64,000 nt of DNA from NCBI RefSeq assembly GCF_012516375.2, contig NZ_CP051204.2, forward strand, positions 1,674,001 through 1,738,000. Direction: 5' to 3'. Under the pieces are notes generated by a model. It ran no database searches, had not been told where the DNA came from, and saw only the letters and a list, made by a program, of their open reading frames with translations. This document shows, in pieces, positions 7,795-16,660 of the stretch (position 1 is its first letter; each line of letters starts with the position of its first letter). Source of the DNA: Chitinophaga oryzae (lineage in GTDB: Bacteria; Bacteroidota; Bacteroidia; Chitinophagales; Chitinophagaceae). A program made the translations under genes and the position numbers.

Positions 7795-8730
7795 TCACAT
7801 AACCCCAAACTGCTCCAGTATTTCTTTTACCACTCCGGGGGTGGACTGTACATTCAGGAACCGGTAATAGGAGGCACGGGTAACGGGCTTAAACGCCGTG
7901 GCATATCTGGCTTCCGTCCATCCGGCTTTGATGGCATCGAAGGCGGCTGGCTGTTGCTGATGTAATTGCAGCAGCGCACGGACCACCTGCGTTTTATGTT
8001 TTTGTTTCATATCAGCACGCAGCAATACCGGGCCCAGCGGAATTTCGGCTGACGACCAGAGTACTTTGACAGCAGCTGCTGCGGCCGGATTGTCTTTGCG
8101 CAGGGTGGCATATTCTTCTTTACCCAAAGCGGCAAACTGGTATTGCCCGTTGATCACGCCTTCCAGCGCGCTTTTGTGATTGCCGGTATAAACGATGTCG
8201 GAAAAAACAGCTTCCGGGCTGGAGATACCGGCGCCGCTAAGTGCGAGGCGGGGGATGAGATTGCCGGAAGTGGAACCTTTGTTGACAAAGGCGAACGTAT
8301 TTTTTCCTTTTACCGCTTGCAGCGAGCGGATATCGGTGCCGGCAAAGTCGTGCCGGGCCACGATGCAGGACTTGTAGTGGTCGCTGGCCGTGTCCGGTGG
8401 AAACTGCAGGGATACGGTGGGTGTATAGTGTTTTTGTGATTGCTGGTCATACAACAGGTAGCCCATGGTGCTGATAAAAGCGATGTCCACTTCCTGTTTG
8501 GAAAGGCCGGTTATCAGTTGTTGAACTGAAGGGTAGCTCATTACCTTGACAGGGTTGCCCAGCTGTTGCTGCAGTGTGAGGGCCAGTGGTTGCAGGTTGG
8601 CGGTCCTGGTGTTGGTGCTGTACTGGTAGGTGGCCAGTACCAGTGTATCGCGGGATGGCTGTCCTGCGGCAACGGTGGAATGGAAGCTGCCGGTGATCAG
8701 CAGTGCTGTCAGCCACATAAGCTGTTTCAT
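7795..8730 (-). CDS. PhnD-like phosphate/phosphonate periplasmic binding protein, orphan
   Basis: A 311-residue exported protein with a cleavable signal peptide (to about VAAGQ). The fold matches the PhnD/PtxB type of solute-binding protein (PF12974): an N-terminal strand LVLATYQYS, the segment VDIAFISTMGYLLY, the hinge region FVNKGSTSGNLIPR and a C-terminal lobe. Family members bind phosphonate, phosphite or related anions and hand them to an ABC permease. No permease or ATPase gene lies beside it, so it either serves a distant transporter or acts as a sensor. The stop codon is at the edge of the palindromic element. Assignment to the family is firm; the ligand is unknown. Confidence 0.82.
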   Translation of the reverse strand: MKQLMWLTALLITGSFHSTVAAGQPSRDTLVLATYQYSTNTRTANLQPLALTLQQQLGNPVKVMSYPSVQQLITGLSKQEVDIAFISTMGYLLYDQQSQKHYTPTVSLQFPPDTASDHYKSCIVARHDFAGTDIRSLQAVKGKNTFAFVNKGSTSGNLIPRLALSGAGISSPEAVFSDIVYTGNHKSALEGVINGQYQFAALGKEEYATLRKDNPAAAAAVKVLWSSAEIPLGPVLLRADMKQKHKTQVVRALLQLHQQQPAAFDAIKAGWTEARYATAFKPVTRASYYRFLNVQSTPGVVKEILEQFGVM

Positions 8731-8781
8731 ATGTACTTATTTATAAGTGGGGATGTGTGTGGCGAAGGTAGGTATTAAAAC

Positions 8782-8815
8782 AAAAAAGCCAGTCAGTAGA
8801 ACTACTGAATGGCTT
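8782..8815 (-). terminator. rho-independent terminator of the tRNA-Val array
   Basis: Read on the minus strand, a 14-base stem (AAGCCATTCAGTAG against CTACTGACTGGCTT, one mismatch) is followed by a run of T. It lies just downstream of the last tRNA-Val gene and upstream of the phnD-like gene, so it ends the tRNA transcript. Confidence 0.8.
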
Positions 8816-8819
8816 TGTG

Positions 8820-8894
8820 TGGGAGCTACTGGATTCGAACCAGTGACCCTCTGCTTGTAAGGCAGATGCTCTGAACCAGCTGAGCTAAGCTCCC
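8820..8894 (-). tRNA. tRNA-Val (anticodon UAC), third in the array
   Basis: The reverse complement folds as a standard cloverleaf: 7-base acceptor stem GGGAGCT/AGCTCCC, D-arm with AGCTGGTTCAGAGC, anticodon loop CTTACAA (anticodon TAC) and T-arm with GGTTCGAATCC. The discriminator base is A and CCA is not encoded. The mature region is identical to the two copies at 8927 and 9038. Confidence 0.97.
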
Positions 8895-8926
8895 GGGAAA
8901 AAGATCTTTTAAATAACGATGAAGTG

Positions 8927-9001
8927 TGGGAGCTACTGGATTCGAACCAGTGACCCTCTGCTTGTAAGGCAGATGCTCTGAACCAGCTGAGCTAAGCTCC
9001 C
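8927..9001 (-). tRNA. tRNA-Val (anticodon UAC), second in the array
   Basis: Identical in the mature region to the neighbours, with the same acceptor stem, TAC anticodon and T-arm. The spacers on either side (about 32 and 36 bases) differ in sequence, which argues against a simple assembly stutter. Confidence 0.97.
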
Positions 9002-9037
9002 TAAAAAAGATCCTTTCAATAATTCAAAAAACGGAAG

Positions 9038-9112
9038 TGGGAGCTACTGGATTCGAACCAGTGACCCTCTGCTTGTAAGGCAGATGCTCTGAACCAGCTG
9101 AGCTAAGCTCCC
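9038..9112 (-). tRNA. tRNA-Val (anticodon UAC), first in the array
   Basis: Promoter-proximal copy of three tandem identical tRNA-Val genes. The cloverleaf is complete and CCA is not encoded. A canonical Bacteroidota promoter lies about 45 bases upstream (9155-9184, minus strand). Confidence 0.97.
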
Positions 9113-9154
9113 TTCTTTTTTGTTTACCACCGAGCCTTTCGTTCGATGGGATTG

Positions 9155-9184
9155 CAAAGGTATAAACTATTTTTATTCTACCAA
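9155..9184 (-). promoter_or_regulatory. promoter of the tRNA-Val array
   Basis: On the minus strand, TTG (9184-9182), a 19-base spacer and TACCTTTG (9162-9155) match the Bacteroidota sigma consensus closely. Initiation would fall near 9148, about 35 bases before the first tRNA. Confidence 0.75.
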
Positions 9185-9214
9185 ATATTTTTTCAAATAT
9201 TAGGAAGGAGGATG

Positions 9215-9245
9215 CTTCAAACCCTTTGTATTAAAGGGTTTGAAG
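9215..9245 (-). terminator. perfect hairpin between the antiporter and the tRNA array
   Basis: A 13-base perfect stem (CTTCAAACCCTTT / AAAGGGTTTGAAG) with a 5-base loop lies 60 bases after the antiporter stop. No clear T-run follows on the minus strand, so it may be an RNA-stabilising or factor-dependent end rather than a classical intrinsic terminator. Confidence 0.5.
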
Positions 9246-9304
9246 CGGGTGAAAAATATTTATCGTTCCTGATATGAATGATGAATTGTATACATAATGT
9301 ACGA

Positions 9305-11443
9305 TTATGACCCTTTGTTTTTGGGCCCTTTGAAGATGCGTTTGAAGGCTTTTCCGAGTTTGTTCAGATTGGCCAGTTGTTCCTGTATCGGCGCGAGGGT
9401 AAGGTCGTCTGGCTGCAGTCCGGCTTCGAGGTAATCAATTTCCGTTTGTTCCGGATACAACAGGATAACATTATTGTCTTTAAAATGACGGCTTACTTTC
9501 GCCGGTATATTCTCCAGGTACGCATGATAGGAGAGGGTGCCTTTGCGGGCCGTCACCACTACCACCAGGTCGTCGCGGGTCACTTCACGGGAGAGGATAA
9601 GGAAGTCTTCGATGGTGTCGAAGGGTTTGAAAGTGACTTCCACGCTTAGTTTGGACTGGGTGATGAAAGCTTCCGTGACCGACTTCGTCCGGGTGTTGGA
9701 AAACACCAGCAGTTTGGCGCCGGCCTGTTTGGCCAGCAGGAACATTTTCTGCAGGTAGTGCAGGAAGCCCAGTTCATATTCGGTATTAGGCGGCAGTACG
9801 AGCACCATTTTTTTGGTGGTGCTGAGCGGGTGCAGGAAGTTGCACACATATACGGTTTCCCATACGCTCTGCAATACGTTGTCCATGGTGGTACCGAAGA
9901 TATTTCCGAAGAGGCGGTCGGTGGTGCTGGTTTTGTCTGTCCAGCCCAGGATCACGTCGCTGATCATCAGTTCTTTGGCGGCGCGGGCGATGCCATCGGA
10001 CACGTTGAGGTCGATGCGGGTGACTACCTGCACATTGCTTTCTGTGGCGGCTGCATGGATTACGGCTTTTTCCATCATTTTGTTGGTGAGATGGATTTTG
10101 TCGCGCGCTTCTTCGTTGTCCTGCACCACGGCCAGCGGATAGATGGGCGTAGGCACCTTTGCGTCTTTGATCATGACGGCGAAGTCCAGCAGCGCTTCAA
10201 TCTTTTCCGGGTTGGAGACGGGCACCAGTATACGTTCCGGCTGGTCCGGCAGTTCAGGCTTCTGTTCTGCTTCCTGGAGGGCCAGGCGGCGGCCGGCGTT
10301 TTCGGTCACGAAAGAGCCTACCAGGCAGGTAATGAGGATGAGCACTACGGTGCCGTTGAGCACGTGTTCATCTACGATGCCCATATTAAAACCGATGAGG
10401 ATCACGGCGATGGTGGCGGCAGCGTGGGCGCTGCTGAGGCCGAAGATCACGTTCCGTTGGGTAGGGCTGTATTTAAAGATCAGCTGCGTAAAGAATGCGG
10501 CGAACCATTTGCTGCTGAGGGCCATGATGGTGAGGGCGCCGGCAATGATGAGCGCTTCAGGCCCTTTCAGCAATACGCGGAGGTCTACCAGCATGCCCAC
10601 GCTGATGAGGAAGAACGGGATAAAGAGGGCGTTGCCCACAAATTCGATACGGTTCATCAGCGGCGAAGTATGCGGGATCAGCTGGTTGAGGGCCAGGCCG
10701 GCGAGGAATGCGCCGATAATGCCTTCCACGCCTGCCAGTTCCGCAAGGAAGGCAGCGGCGAACACGAGGGCCAGTACAAAGATGAAGTGGGAGGTTTTAT
10801 CGTCCTTGATCTTCTTAAAAAACCAGCGGCCCAGCATGGGCATCAGCCAGAGGATGATGAGCGCGAATATCGTCAGTGAAATGCCCAGTTTCACCCAGAA
10901 ATACGTATTGAGGTTGCCTGCCTGCGCCCCGGTAATAATGGCCAGGATCAGCAGCACGGCGGTATCGGTAATGATGGTGCCGCCCACGGCCACGGTCACG
11001 GCTTCGTTTTTGGTGATACCGAGCCTGCTGGCGAGCGGATAGGCTACCAGCGTATGTGTGGCGAACATGCTGGATACCAGCAGCGTGGCCTTGAAGTTAA
11101 AATGCAGCACATAGGTGCACACCACAAACCCCAGCGCCAGGGGAATAAAAAAGGTCAGGCCTCCAAACACCATACTGCGGTACCGGTTCTTGCGGAACTC
11201 CGTCATATCCAGCTCCAGGCCGGCGAGAAACATGATGTACAGTAAGCCCGCCTTGCCAAAAAGATCGATACTGCCTTTTTCAATCACGCCAAACCCATGC
11301 TCGCCGATAGCCATACCGGCGAGTATCAGCCCGATAATACTGGGGATACGGAACTTGCGGAGAATAATCGGGGCCAGCAGAATAATGAACAGTACCAGCG
11401 AGAAAATGGGTACCGGATCTTTCAGCGGCAGATGGGTATCCAT
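9305..11443 (-). CDS. CPA2-family Na+(K+)/H+ antiporter with universal-stress-like C-terminal region
   Basis: About 712 residues from the ATG at 11443; the frame is open to 11536 but the N-terminus MDTHLPLKDPVPIF starts just before the first membrane helix and is the more natural start. Residues about 12-410 are a Na_H_Exchanger domain with 12 or so helices, including GLILAGMAIGEHGFG and AFLAGLALNQLIP. It would exchange monovalent cations for protons at the inner membrane. The C-terminal 280 residues form two UspA-like alpha/beta units (ERILVPVSNPEKI ..., KKMVLVLPPN ...) in the cytoplasm; there is no clear TrkA-N domain, unlike KefB/KefC. It is a single gene with tRNAs downstream. Confidence 0.85.
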   Translation of the reverse strand: MDTHLPLKDPVPIFSLVLFIILLAPIILRKFRIPSIIGLILAGMAIGEHGFGVIEKGSIDLFGKAGLLYIMFLAGLELDMTEFRKNRYRSMVFGGLTFFIPLALGFVVCTYVLHFNFKATLLVSSMFATHTLVAYPLASRLGITKNEAVTVAVGGTIITDTAVLLILAIITGAQAGNLNTYFWVKLGISLTIFALIILWLMPMLGRWFFKKIKDDKTSHFIFVLALVFAAAFLAELAGVEGIIGAFLAGLALNQLIPHTSPLMNRIEFVGNALFIPFFLISVGMLVDLRVLLKGPEALIIAGALTIMALSSKWFAAFFTQLIFKYSPTQRNVIFGLSSAHAAATIAVILIGFNMGIVDEHVLNGTVVLILITCLVGSFVTENAGRRLALQEAEQKPELPDQPERILVPVSNPEKIEALLDFAVMIKDAKVPTPIYPLAVVQDNEEARDKIHLTNKMMEKAVIHAAATESNVQVVTRIDLNVSDGIARAAKELMISDVILGWTDKTSTTDRLFGNIFGTTMDNVLQSVWETVYVCNFLHPLSTTKKMVLVLPPNTEYELGFLHYLQKMFLLAKQAGAKLLVFSNTRTKSVTEAFITQSKLSVEVTFKPFDTIEDFLILSREVTRDDLVVVVTARKGTLSYHAYLENIPAKVSRHFKDNNVILLYPEQTEIDYLEAGLQPDDLTLAPIQEQLANLNKLGKAFKRIFKGPKNKGS

Positions 11444-11635
11444 CAATAAAACCAAGCTATGGACCATATAACACATTGTTATTTTGTTTATTATCTGGTT
11501 ACCATTCCGGCGCCAAACAGCGGGGTGAAACAGCAAATATGAAAATAAACAAATCTTAAATAATCATTTCTCTGGGTCAAATATGAATAAATTAACGAAT
11601 AATCCATGTAATTTTGCGTAAAGCTTTATTTAAAA

Positions 11636-11944
11636 ATGAGCGAAAGAACTAATACACAGGTATTTACGGAAGAACTGGAGGACGTGCTCGTAGCAGAAGA
11701 CGAGCAGTTTCCCTTCAGCCTGGTCGTGTGGAATGATGATGTTAATACCTTCGATTGGGTGATCGCTTCCCTGATCGAAGTATGCGGCCATACCCACCAG
11801 CAGGCGGAGCAATGCGCCCTTATTATTCATCATAACGGTAAATATGCTGTAAAGGAAGGGGAATACACCAAGCTGCGCCCAATGTGGGAAGCGCTGGTAG
11901 AAAGAGGTATCAGCGCCACTATCGAAGAGATGGCGGACAGCTAA
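11636..11944 (+). CDS. clpS: ClpS, ATP-dependent Clp protease adaptor
   Basis: A 102-residue protein with a flexible acidic N-terminus and the ClpS core: VVWNDDVNTFDWVI, HQQAEQCALIIHHNGKYAV. The conserved Asn-Asp of WNDDVNT and the His of IIHHNG are parts of the pocket that binds N-terminal Leu, Phe, Trp and Tyr of substrates. It hands N-degron proteins to ClpAP. The next gene, 15 bases downstream, is aat, which attaches those destabilising residues, so the pair forms an N-degron operon. A -7-like TAATTTTG (11609-11616) lies upstream without a clear -33 box. Confidence 0.96.
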   Translation: MSERTNTQVFTEELEDVLVAEDEQFPFSLVVWNDDVNTFDWVIASLIEVCGHTHQQAEQCALIIHHNGKYAVKEGEYTKLRPMWEALVERGISATIEEMADS

Positions 11945-11959
11945 CCGATTTTATTTTCC

Positions 11960-12601
11960 ATGCCCGTTTTCCGTCTCAATAAAAAACAACTGCTTTTCCC
12001 TCCGGTACATCTCGCTGAGCCGGATGGCCTGCTGGCCGTGGGCGGCGACCTTTCCGCGGAGAGACTGCTGCTGGCATACCGCTCCGGTATTTTCCCCTGG
12101 TTCGACGAACGTCCTATTCTCTGGTGGAGCCCCGATCCCCGTTTCGTATTGTTTCCGGCCGACCTGAAAGTGTCTTCCAGCATGAAACAGGTGCTGCGCC
12201 GCAACCAGTTCCGTATTACCTACAATGCCGATTTTCCCGCTGTCATCGCCCGATGCAGCCGTATTCCCCGCCCCGGGCAGGACAGCACCTGGATCACCGA
12301 TGAGATGCAGGAAGCCTATATCCGCCTGCATCAGGCAGGATACGCCATGTCCGTGGAAAGCTGGATGGATGACGAGCTCGTAGGCGGCCTCTATGGCGTC
12401 AAAATAGGAGACTGCTTCTTCGGTGAGTCCATGTTCTCTGATGTGAGCAACGCTTCCAAAGCGGCTTTTATCACTTTTGTACAGGCATACGCACATGAAT
12501 TGAAGCTGATCGACTGCCAGGTGGAAACGGAACATCTCGCCTCGCTGGGAGCAGGTTTCATCCCGCGCGATACTTTCCTGGAACTGATACAAGTGCCCTG
12601 A
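11960..12601 (+). CDS. aat: leucyl/phenylalanyl-tRNA-protein transferase
   Basis: A 213-residue enzyme of normal family length. It transfers Leu or Phe from aminoacyl-tRNA to proteins with N-terminal Lys or Arg in the cytoplasm, creating N-degrons recognised by ClpS. Family landmarks are near the N-terminus (EPDGLLAVGGDLSAERLLLAYRSGIFPWF, WWSPDPRFVLFP) and in the GNAT-like C-terminal half (SVESWMDDELVGGLYGVKIGDCFFGESMFS). The gene sits 15 bases after clpS in the same direction, so both steps of recognition are co-expressed. Confidence 0.96.
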   Translation: MPVFRLNKKQLLFPPVHLAEPDGLLAVGGDLSAERLLLAYRSGIFPWFDERPILWWSPDPRFVLFPADLKVSSSMKQVLRRNQFRITYNADFPAVIARCSRIPRPGQDSTWITDEMQEAYIRLHQAGYAMSVESWMDDELVGGLYGVKIGDCFFGESMFSDVSNASKAAFITFVQAYAHELKLIDCQVETEHLASLGAGFIPRDTFLELIQVP

Positions 12602-12657
12602 TTTTTGTAGCTTTGTGGTGGCTTACCGACCCCATTTCTCCACCTAAACTTACTGCT

Positions 12658-13266
12658 ATGAAAAAAGTGCTTTTATCTTTGGCCGTAGTACTGTTTTCGG
12701 GTTTTATCCTCCCGCCGCTGCATCCCGCAAAACATGAAGACAAATCCCTGTTGATCCAGCAACTCAAAGACTCTAAAGACCAGCTGCTGAAGAGCATCGC
12801 AGGGCTGACAGACGCCCAGCTGGAATTCAAACCGGCGCCCGACCGGTGGTCTGTCATCGATTGTGTGGAACATCTTACCATCATCGAAAAACTGATGATG
12901 GACGCGGAAAAAAAACTGGTGACCCAGCCTGCCAATCCCCAGCGTAAGAAAGACCTGAAATTTACCGATGAGAAATTGCTGCAGATGATTGAAGACCGCA
13001 GCCAGAAACAACAAACACCACCCATGGGCATGCCCAAACACAGTTATGCCGCGCCGGCGGACGCCATCAACGCTTTTGTGGCACAGCGTGACCAGCTGAC
13101 AGACTACGTCACCAACACCAACGATCAGCTGCGGGAGCATATTACAGACGATCCCAACCTCGGTACAGTGGATGCCTACCAGCTGTTACTGTTTAATGCC
13201 GCCCATACGATGAGGCATATCAAACAGATCGACGAAGTGAAGGCTGACCCGGGTTTCCCTAAATAG
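12658..13266 (+). CDS. DinB-superfamily protein, exported
   Basis: About 202 residues from the ATG at 12658; the frame opens earlier at 12613 but the later start gives a clean signal peptide (MKKVLLSLAVVLFSGFILPP). The mature part is a DinB_2 four-helix bundle with three His residues placed for metal binding: DCVEHLTIIE, GMPKHSY and NAAHTMRHIKQI. Cytoplasmic relatives are thiol transferases or of unknown function; this one appears to be exported. A -7-like TAGCTTTG overlaps the aat 3' end (12608-12615), so it may have its own promoter. The specific role is unknown. Confidence 0.8.
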   Translation: MKKVLLSLAVVLFSGFILPPLHPAKHEDKSLLIQQLKDSKDQLLKSIAGLTDAQLEFKPAPDRWSVIDCVEHLTIIEKLMMDAEKKLVTQPANPQRKKDLKFTDEKLLQMIEDRSQKQQTPPMGMPKHSYAAPADAINAFVAQRDQLTDYVTNTNDQLREHITDDPNLGTVDAYQLLLFNAAHTMRHIKQIDEVKADPGFPK

Positions 13267-13335
13267 GGAAGCCCCTCAGGCCGGTGTATGTGGCATTATC
13301 ATTGAACCCTCTCTGTATCTTTTTTCAACAGCATT

Positions 13336-14799
13336 ATGTGGAAACCTGTTGCAAAGCTCACTGAGCAGGATACGGAGAGGGGCATGAAACTCGTTATCGG
13401 CGACGGCCTTGCGGCCGAAGTGATGACAACGCTTACCAGCGGCGCCTTCCTGGTCGCTATGGCCCTGATGTTAGGGGCCAGTAATCTACAAATCGGGGTG
13501 TTGTCGGCGTTGCCTACTTTCACCAATATTTTTCAGCTGATATCTATCTGGCTGGTAAGGCGCTCGAATAATCGTAGGGCCGTGACCGTTATCTGTACCA
13601 TCGTGGCGAGGATACCGCTGGTGGTGATCGGGGTGATACCGCTGCTTTTTCCCGGCGCTGCCAGTATACATTTCCTGATCGTTTTCCTGTCGTGCTTTTA
13701 TTTTTTCGGTTCGCTGGCCGGCCCCGCCTGGAACGCGTGGATAAAAGACCTGGTGCCGGAATCCATGCTGGGCAGTTATTTTTCGAGGAGGGGCAGTTAT
13801 ACCCAGACACTGAACGTGGTGCTGAGCCTGGCGGCGGCCCTGGGCGTGGATTATATCCGCAGGCAGTATCCGCAGTACGAGCTGGATACATATTATTTCC
13901 TGTTTTTGCTGGCCGGCGCTGCCGGTCTGACAGGGGCGGCCATCCTTTCCCGCGCGCCGGAGCCGCAGATGTATATGGACAAGGAGAATGTGTTCCGGCT
14001 GTTGAAGCGCCCGTTGTCAGACCTGAATTTTGTACGCCTCCTGGTATTCAACTCTGCCTGGGTGTTTGCCATGAATATCGCGCAGCCGTTTTTTACGGTA
14101 TATATGATGAAGGGGATGGGGCTTTCGTTGTCTTCCATTACGGTGCTGACGATCATCAGCCAGCTGTTCGGTATTTTTACGATCCGTATCTGGGGCAAGT
14201 TTGCAGACCGTTACAGCAACAAGACCATTATCGCCATCAGTGCGCCGTTGTATATCATCAGCCTGATCCTATGGTGTTTTGTGGGCATTTATACAAAGCT
14301 ATATGCCAATATCATCCTGCTGGTGATCGTGCATATGCTGATGGGTATTGCCAATGCAGGCATCAACCTGTCTATTACCAATATCGGTTTAAAGCTGGCA
14401 CCTTCCAAAGACGCCATCGTTTACCTGTCTGCCAAAAATATTATTACTGCCGTGTTTTCTGCCCTGGGGCCGATAGCGGGCGGGGTGCTGGCGGACTTCT
14501 TCGAACATAAGTCACTTCGTATAGATGCGCAGTGGCAGGGGGAAAAGAGCAGCCTGTTGCTGCACCTGGTGGCGTTGCATGAATGGAACTTCCTGTTCCT
14601 CATAGCGGCAGTGATAGCGCTTATCTCGCTGGAGATGCTGATGGTGGTAAACGAGACCGGCGAGGTGGAAAAGAATGTAGTGGTGCGCATTATGCGCAGC
14701 AGCATCAAAAACAACCTGAAAGATTACTACCTGATAGGCAATCTCGTTACCCTGCACGACCGTTTCTGGGGATATATATTACGCCGTAAGCCGTCCTGA
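13336..14799 (+). CDS. MFS transporter
   Basis: A 487-residue polytopic membrane protein with about 12 hydrophobic segments and a short basic cytoplasmic tail. MFS hallmarks include the loop LVRRSNNRRAV after helix 2 and GKFADRYSNKTI near the middle. It would move a small solute across the inner membrane by a proton- or gradient-driven mechanism. Substrate cannot be predicted: neighbours (DinB-like protein, mtaB) give no hint. Its stop lies 8 bases from the convergent mtaB stop. Confidence 0.8.
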   Translation: MWKPVAKLTEQDTERGMKLVIGDGLAAEVMTTLTSGAFLVAMALMLGASNLQIGVLSALPTFTNIFQLISIWLVRRSNNRRAVTVICTIVARIPLVVIGVIPLLFPGAASIHFLIVFLSCFYFFGSLAGPAWNAWIKDLVPESMLGSYFSRRGSYTQTLNVVLSLAAALGVDYIRRQYPQYELDTYYFLFLLAGAAGLTGAAILSRAPEPQMYMDKENVFRLLKRPLSDLNFVRLLVFNSAWVFAMNIAQPFFTVYMMKGMGLSLSSITVLTIISQLFGIFTIRIWGKFADRYSNKTIIAISAPLYIISLILWCFVGIYTKLYANIILLVIVHMLMGIANAGINLSITNIGLKLAPSKDAIVYLSAKNIITAVFSALGPIAGGVLADFFEHKSLRIDAQWQGEKSSLLLHLVALHEWNFLFLIAAVIALISLEMLMVVNETGEVEKNVVVRIMRSSIKNNLKDYYLIGNLVTLHDRFWGYILRRKPS

Positions 14800-14807
14800 C
14801 AGCTGAT

Positions 14808-16085
14808 TTACCGCAGCTCCCAGTCCACCAGCTGGTTTACCCATTCTTCGCGGAAGTGGGTAGTTACCCGGATATAGTTATCGGTATAACCTTCCATCAT
14901 GCCGTCTTTGCTGTGGCTTTCGAACAGCACCTTGCGGGTTTCGCTGAGATGTTGTTCCTGGAAGAACTGTTGTTTTTTGTGGCTGAGGTTACGCAGTTGT
15001 TTGTTGCGTTCATGGCGTACATTGACCGGCACTACGGGTTTGATGTCGAGTGCGGGCGTGTTGGCGCGTTCAGAGTAAGTGAATACGTGCAGGTAAGACA
15101 CGTCGAGACTGTGGAGGAAGTCGCAGGTGTCCTGGAAATGGGCGTCGCTTTCGGAGGGGAAGCCTACGATGACGTCTACGCCGATGGCGCAGTGTGGCAT
15201 GAACTGTTTGATCAGCGCCACTTTTTCCGCATACAGTTCGCGGCGGTAGCGGCGGCGCATGAGGCCCAGTATCTCGTTATTGCCGCTCTGCAGCGGTATA
15301 TGGAAATGAGGCATGAACCGGCGGCTGTTGGCCACAAATTCAATGATCTCATTGGTGAGCAGGTTGGGCTCGATGGAGGAGATGCGGTAACGCTCAATAC
15401 CTTCCACCTTATCCAGTTCCTGTATCAGTTCGTAAAAAGTTTCTTCTCTTTTTTTGCCGCCGGTGAAGCCTTTGCCGAAGTCGCCGAGGTTCACGCCGGT
15501 AAGCACTATCTCCTTCACGCCGCTGGCCGCCAGCTGGATGGCGTTGTCCACCACGCTGGCAACACTGTCGCTGCGGCTTTTGCCTCTGGCCATGGGGATG
15601 GTGCAGAAAGTGCAGCTGTAATCGCAGCCGTCCTGTACTTTCAGGAAGGTGCGGGTACGGTCGTTGACAGAATAGGAGGAATGGAAAGTATTGACATCTT
15701 CGATGTCGCAGGAGCAGATCTTAGCGCTGTTGCCTTTGGTGAGTGATTTCAGGTGCTCGGTGATATTGAATTTCTCCGCGGCGCCCAGTACCAGGTCCAC
15801 CCCTTCTATAGAAGCGATTTCCTCCGGTTTGAGCTGAGCGTAACAGCCGGTGATCACCACCATGCTCTCCGGCGCGCGGCGCTGAATACGGCGTACCAGC
15901 TGCCGGCATTCTTTATCCGCATTATCGGTCACAGAGCAGGTATTGATCACATACACGTCTGCTGTATTCTCAAAATCCGTCTTGACAAACCCATCCTGTT
16001 CCAGTAACCTGCTCAAAGTAGAGGTTTCTGAAAAATTCAGCTTACAGCCGAGTGTATGAAATGCTACTGTTTTAACCTGTTCCAT
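14808..16085 (-). CDS. mtaB: MtaB, tRNA t6A37 methylthiotransferase
   Basis: About 425 residues. Order: UPF0004 N-terminal domain with three Cys (TLGCKLN, INTCSVT, ITGCYAQ) for the auxiliary cluster, the radical SAM domain with CxxxCxxC (GCDYSCTFCTIP), then a TRAM domain. It adds a methylthio group to t6A37 of tRNAs reading ANN codons. The frame opens at 16097, but the ATG at 16085 is preferred because a TACCTTTG -7 box lies at 16102-16095, leaving almost no leader. The short N-terminus MEQVKTVAFHTLGCK is typical of the family. Confidence 0.95.
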   Translation of the reverse strand: MEQVKTVAFHTLGCKLNFSETSTLSRLLEQDGFVKTDFENTADVYVINTCSVTDNADKECRQLVRRIQRRAPESMVVITGCYAQLKPEEIASIEGVDLVLGAAEKFNITEHLKSLTKGNSAKICSCDIEDVNTFHSSYSVNDRTRTFLKVQDGCDYSCTFCTIPMARGKSRSDSVASVVDNAIQLAASGVKEIVLTGVNLGDFGKGFTGGKKREETFYELIQELDKVEGIERYRISSIEPNLLTNEIIEFVANSRRFMPHFHIPLQSGNNEILGLMRRRYRRELYAEKVALIKQFMPHCAIGVDVIVGFPSESDAHFQDTCDFLHSLDVSYLHVFTYSERANTPALDIKPVVPVNVRHERNKQLRNLSHKKQQFFQEQHLSETRKVLFESHSKDGMMEGYTDNYIRVTTHFREEWVNQLVDWELR

Positions 16086-16186
16086 AAAGGATGGCAAAGG
16101 TAGGAACTTTTTATGTCATAGTTAGGTAAGTAATTTTAAGTAATTTAGGGCCGCTTTTCTTAAAAGGTGAGTCCCGTTTATTGAAT

Positions 16187-16636
16187 ATGAGATCATTGCA
16201 AAAGTACCTGCCCGTTATATTACTGGGAATATTATTGTTTGCCGGATGGCATCAGGAATGGTGGAAAGGAAGTGATAAAAAGGCTTCCGCACCCATTACA
16301 GACAAGCCTGTGGTAACACCTTCCGGCAGAATGGCTGCCAGTGTATCGGAAGGACTGCTGAACCGCCAGGCGCGTCTGGAATATACTAAACATGCCATTT
16401 GTCGGATGGATTGCCGCCATGTGACCCGGGAGGAGGTACAGGAAATCCTGTCCACCGGCAGGATCAACCCGGAAAAATCCAATCCTAATGACCAGCCATG
16501 CCCCACCTATGCCCTGGAAGGTTATTCCCATGAAGGGCAGCATCTGCGTATTGTATTTGCTCCCTGTGATCCTCAGCACGCTAAGGTGATCACCTGTATT
16601 GACCTGGAGAAAGACTGGAGCTGCAGCTGCGATTAA
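16187..16636 (+). CDS. DUF4258 domain protein with N-terminal membrane anchor
   Basis: The 149-residue product from the ATG at 16187 (a TTG two codons earlier is possible) has one hydrophobic helix near the N-terminus (LPVILLGILLFAGW), then a DUF4258 domain: YTKHAICRMDCRHVTREEVQEIL and the closing strand HAKVITCIDLEKDW. The His and Arg of the first motif resemble the active-site layout of BECR/RelE-like folds, but no partner antitoxin gene is adjacent. Many Cys residues (including the CSCD end) suggest an oxidising compartment or metal binding. Function is unknown. Confidence 0.75.
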   Translation: MRSLQKYLPVILLGILLFAGWHQEWWKGSDKKASAPITDKPVVTPSGRMAASVSEGLLNRQARLEYTKHAICRMDCRHVTREEVQEILSTGRINPEKSNPNDQPCPTYALEGYSHEGQHLRIVFAPCDPQHAKVITCIDLEKDWSCSCD

Positions 16637-16660
16637 GGCACGCTCAAGTCTCGCTTAAGT

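Noticed and set aside
9797..10879. Long open frames opposite the antiporter, nagB, GH20, mtaB and others
   Set aside because: They lie antisense to clear genes, lack domain signatures and follow from high GC at third positions.
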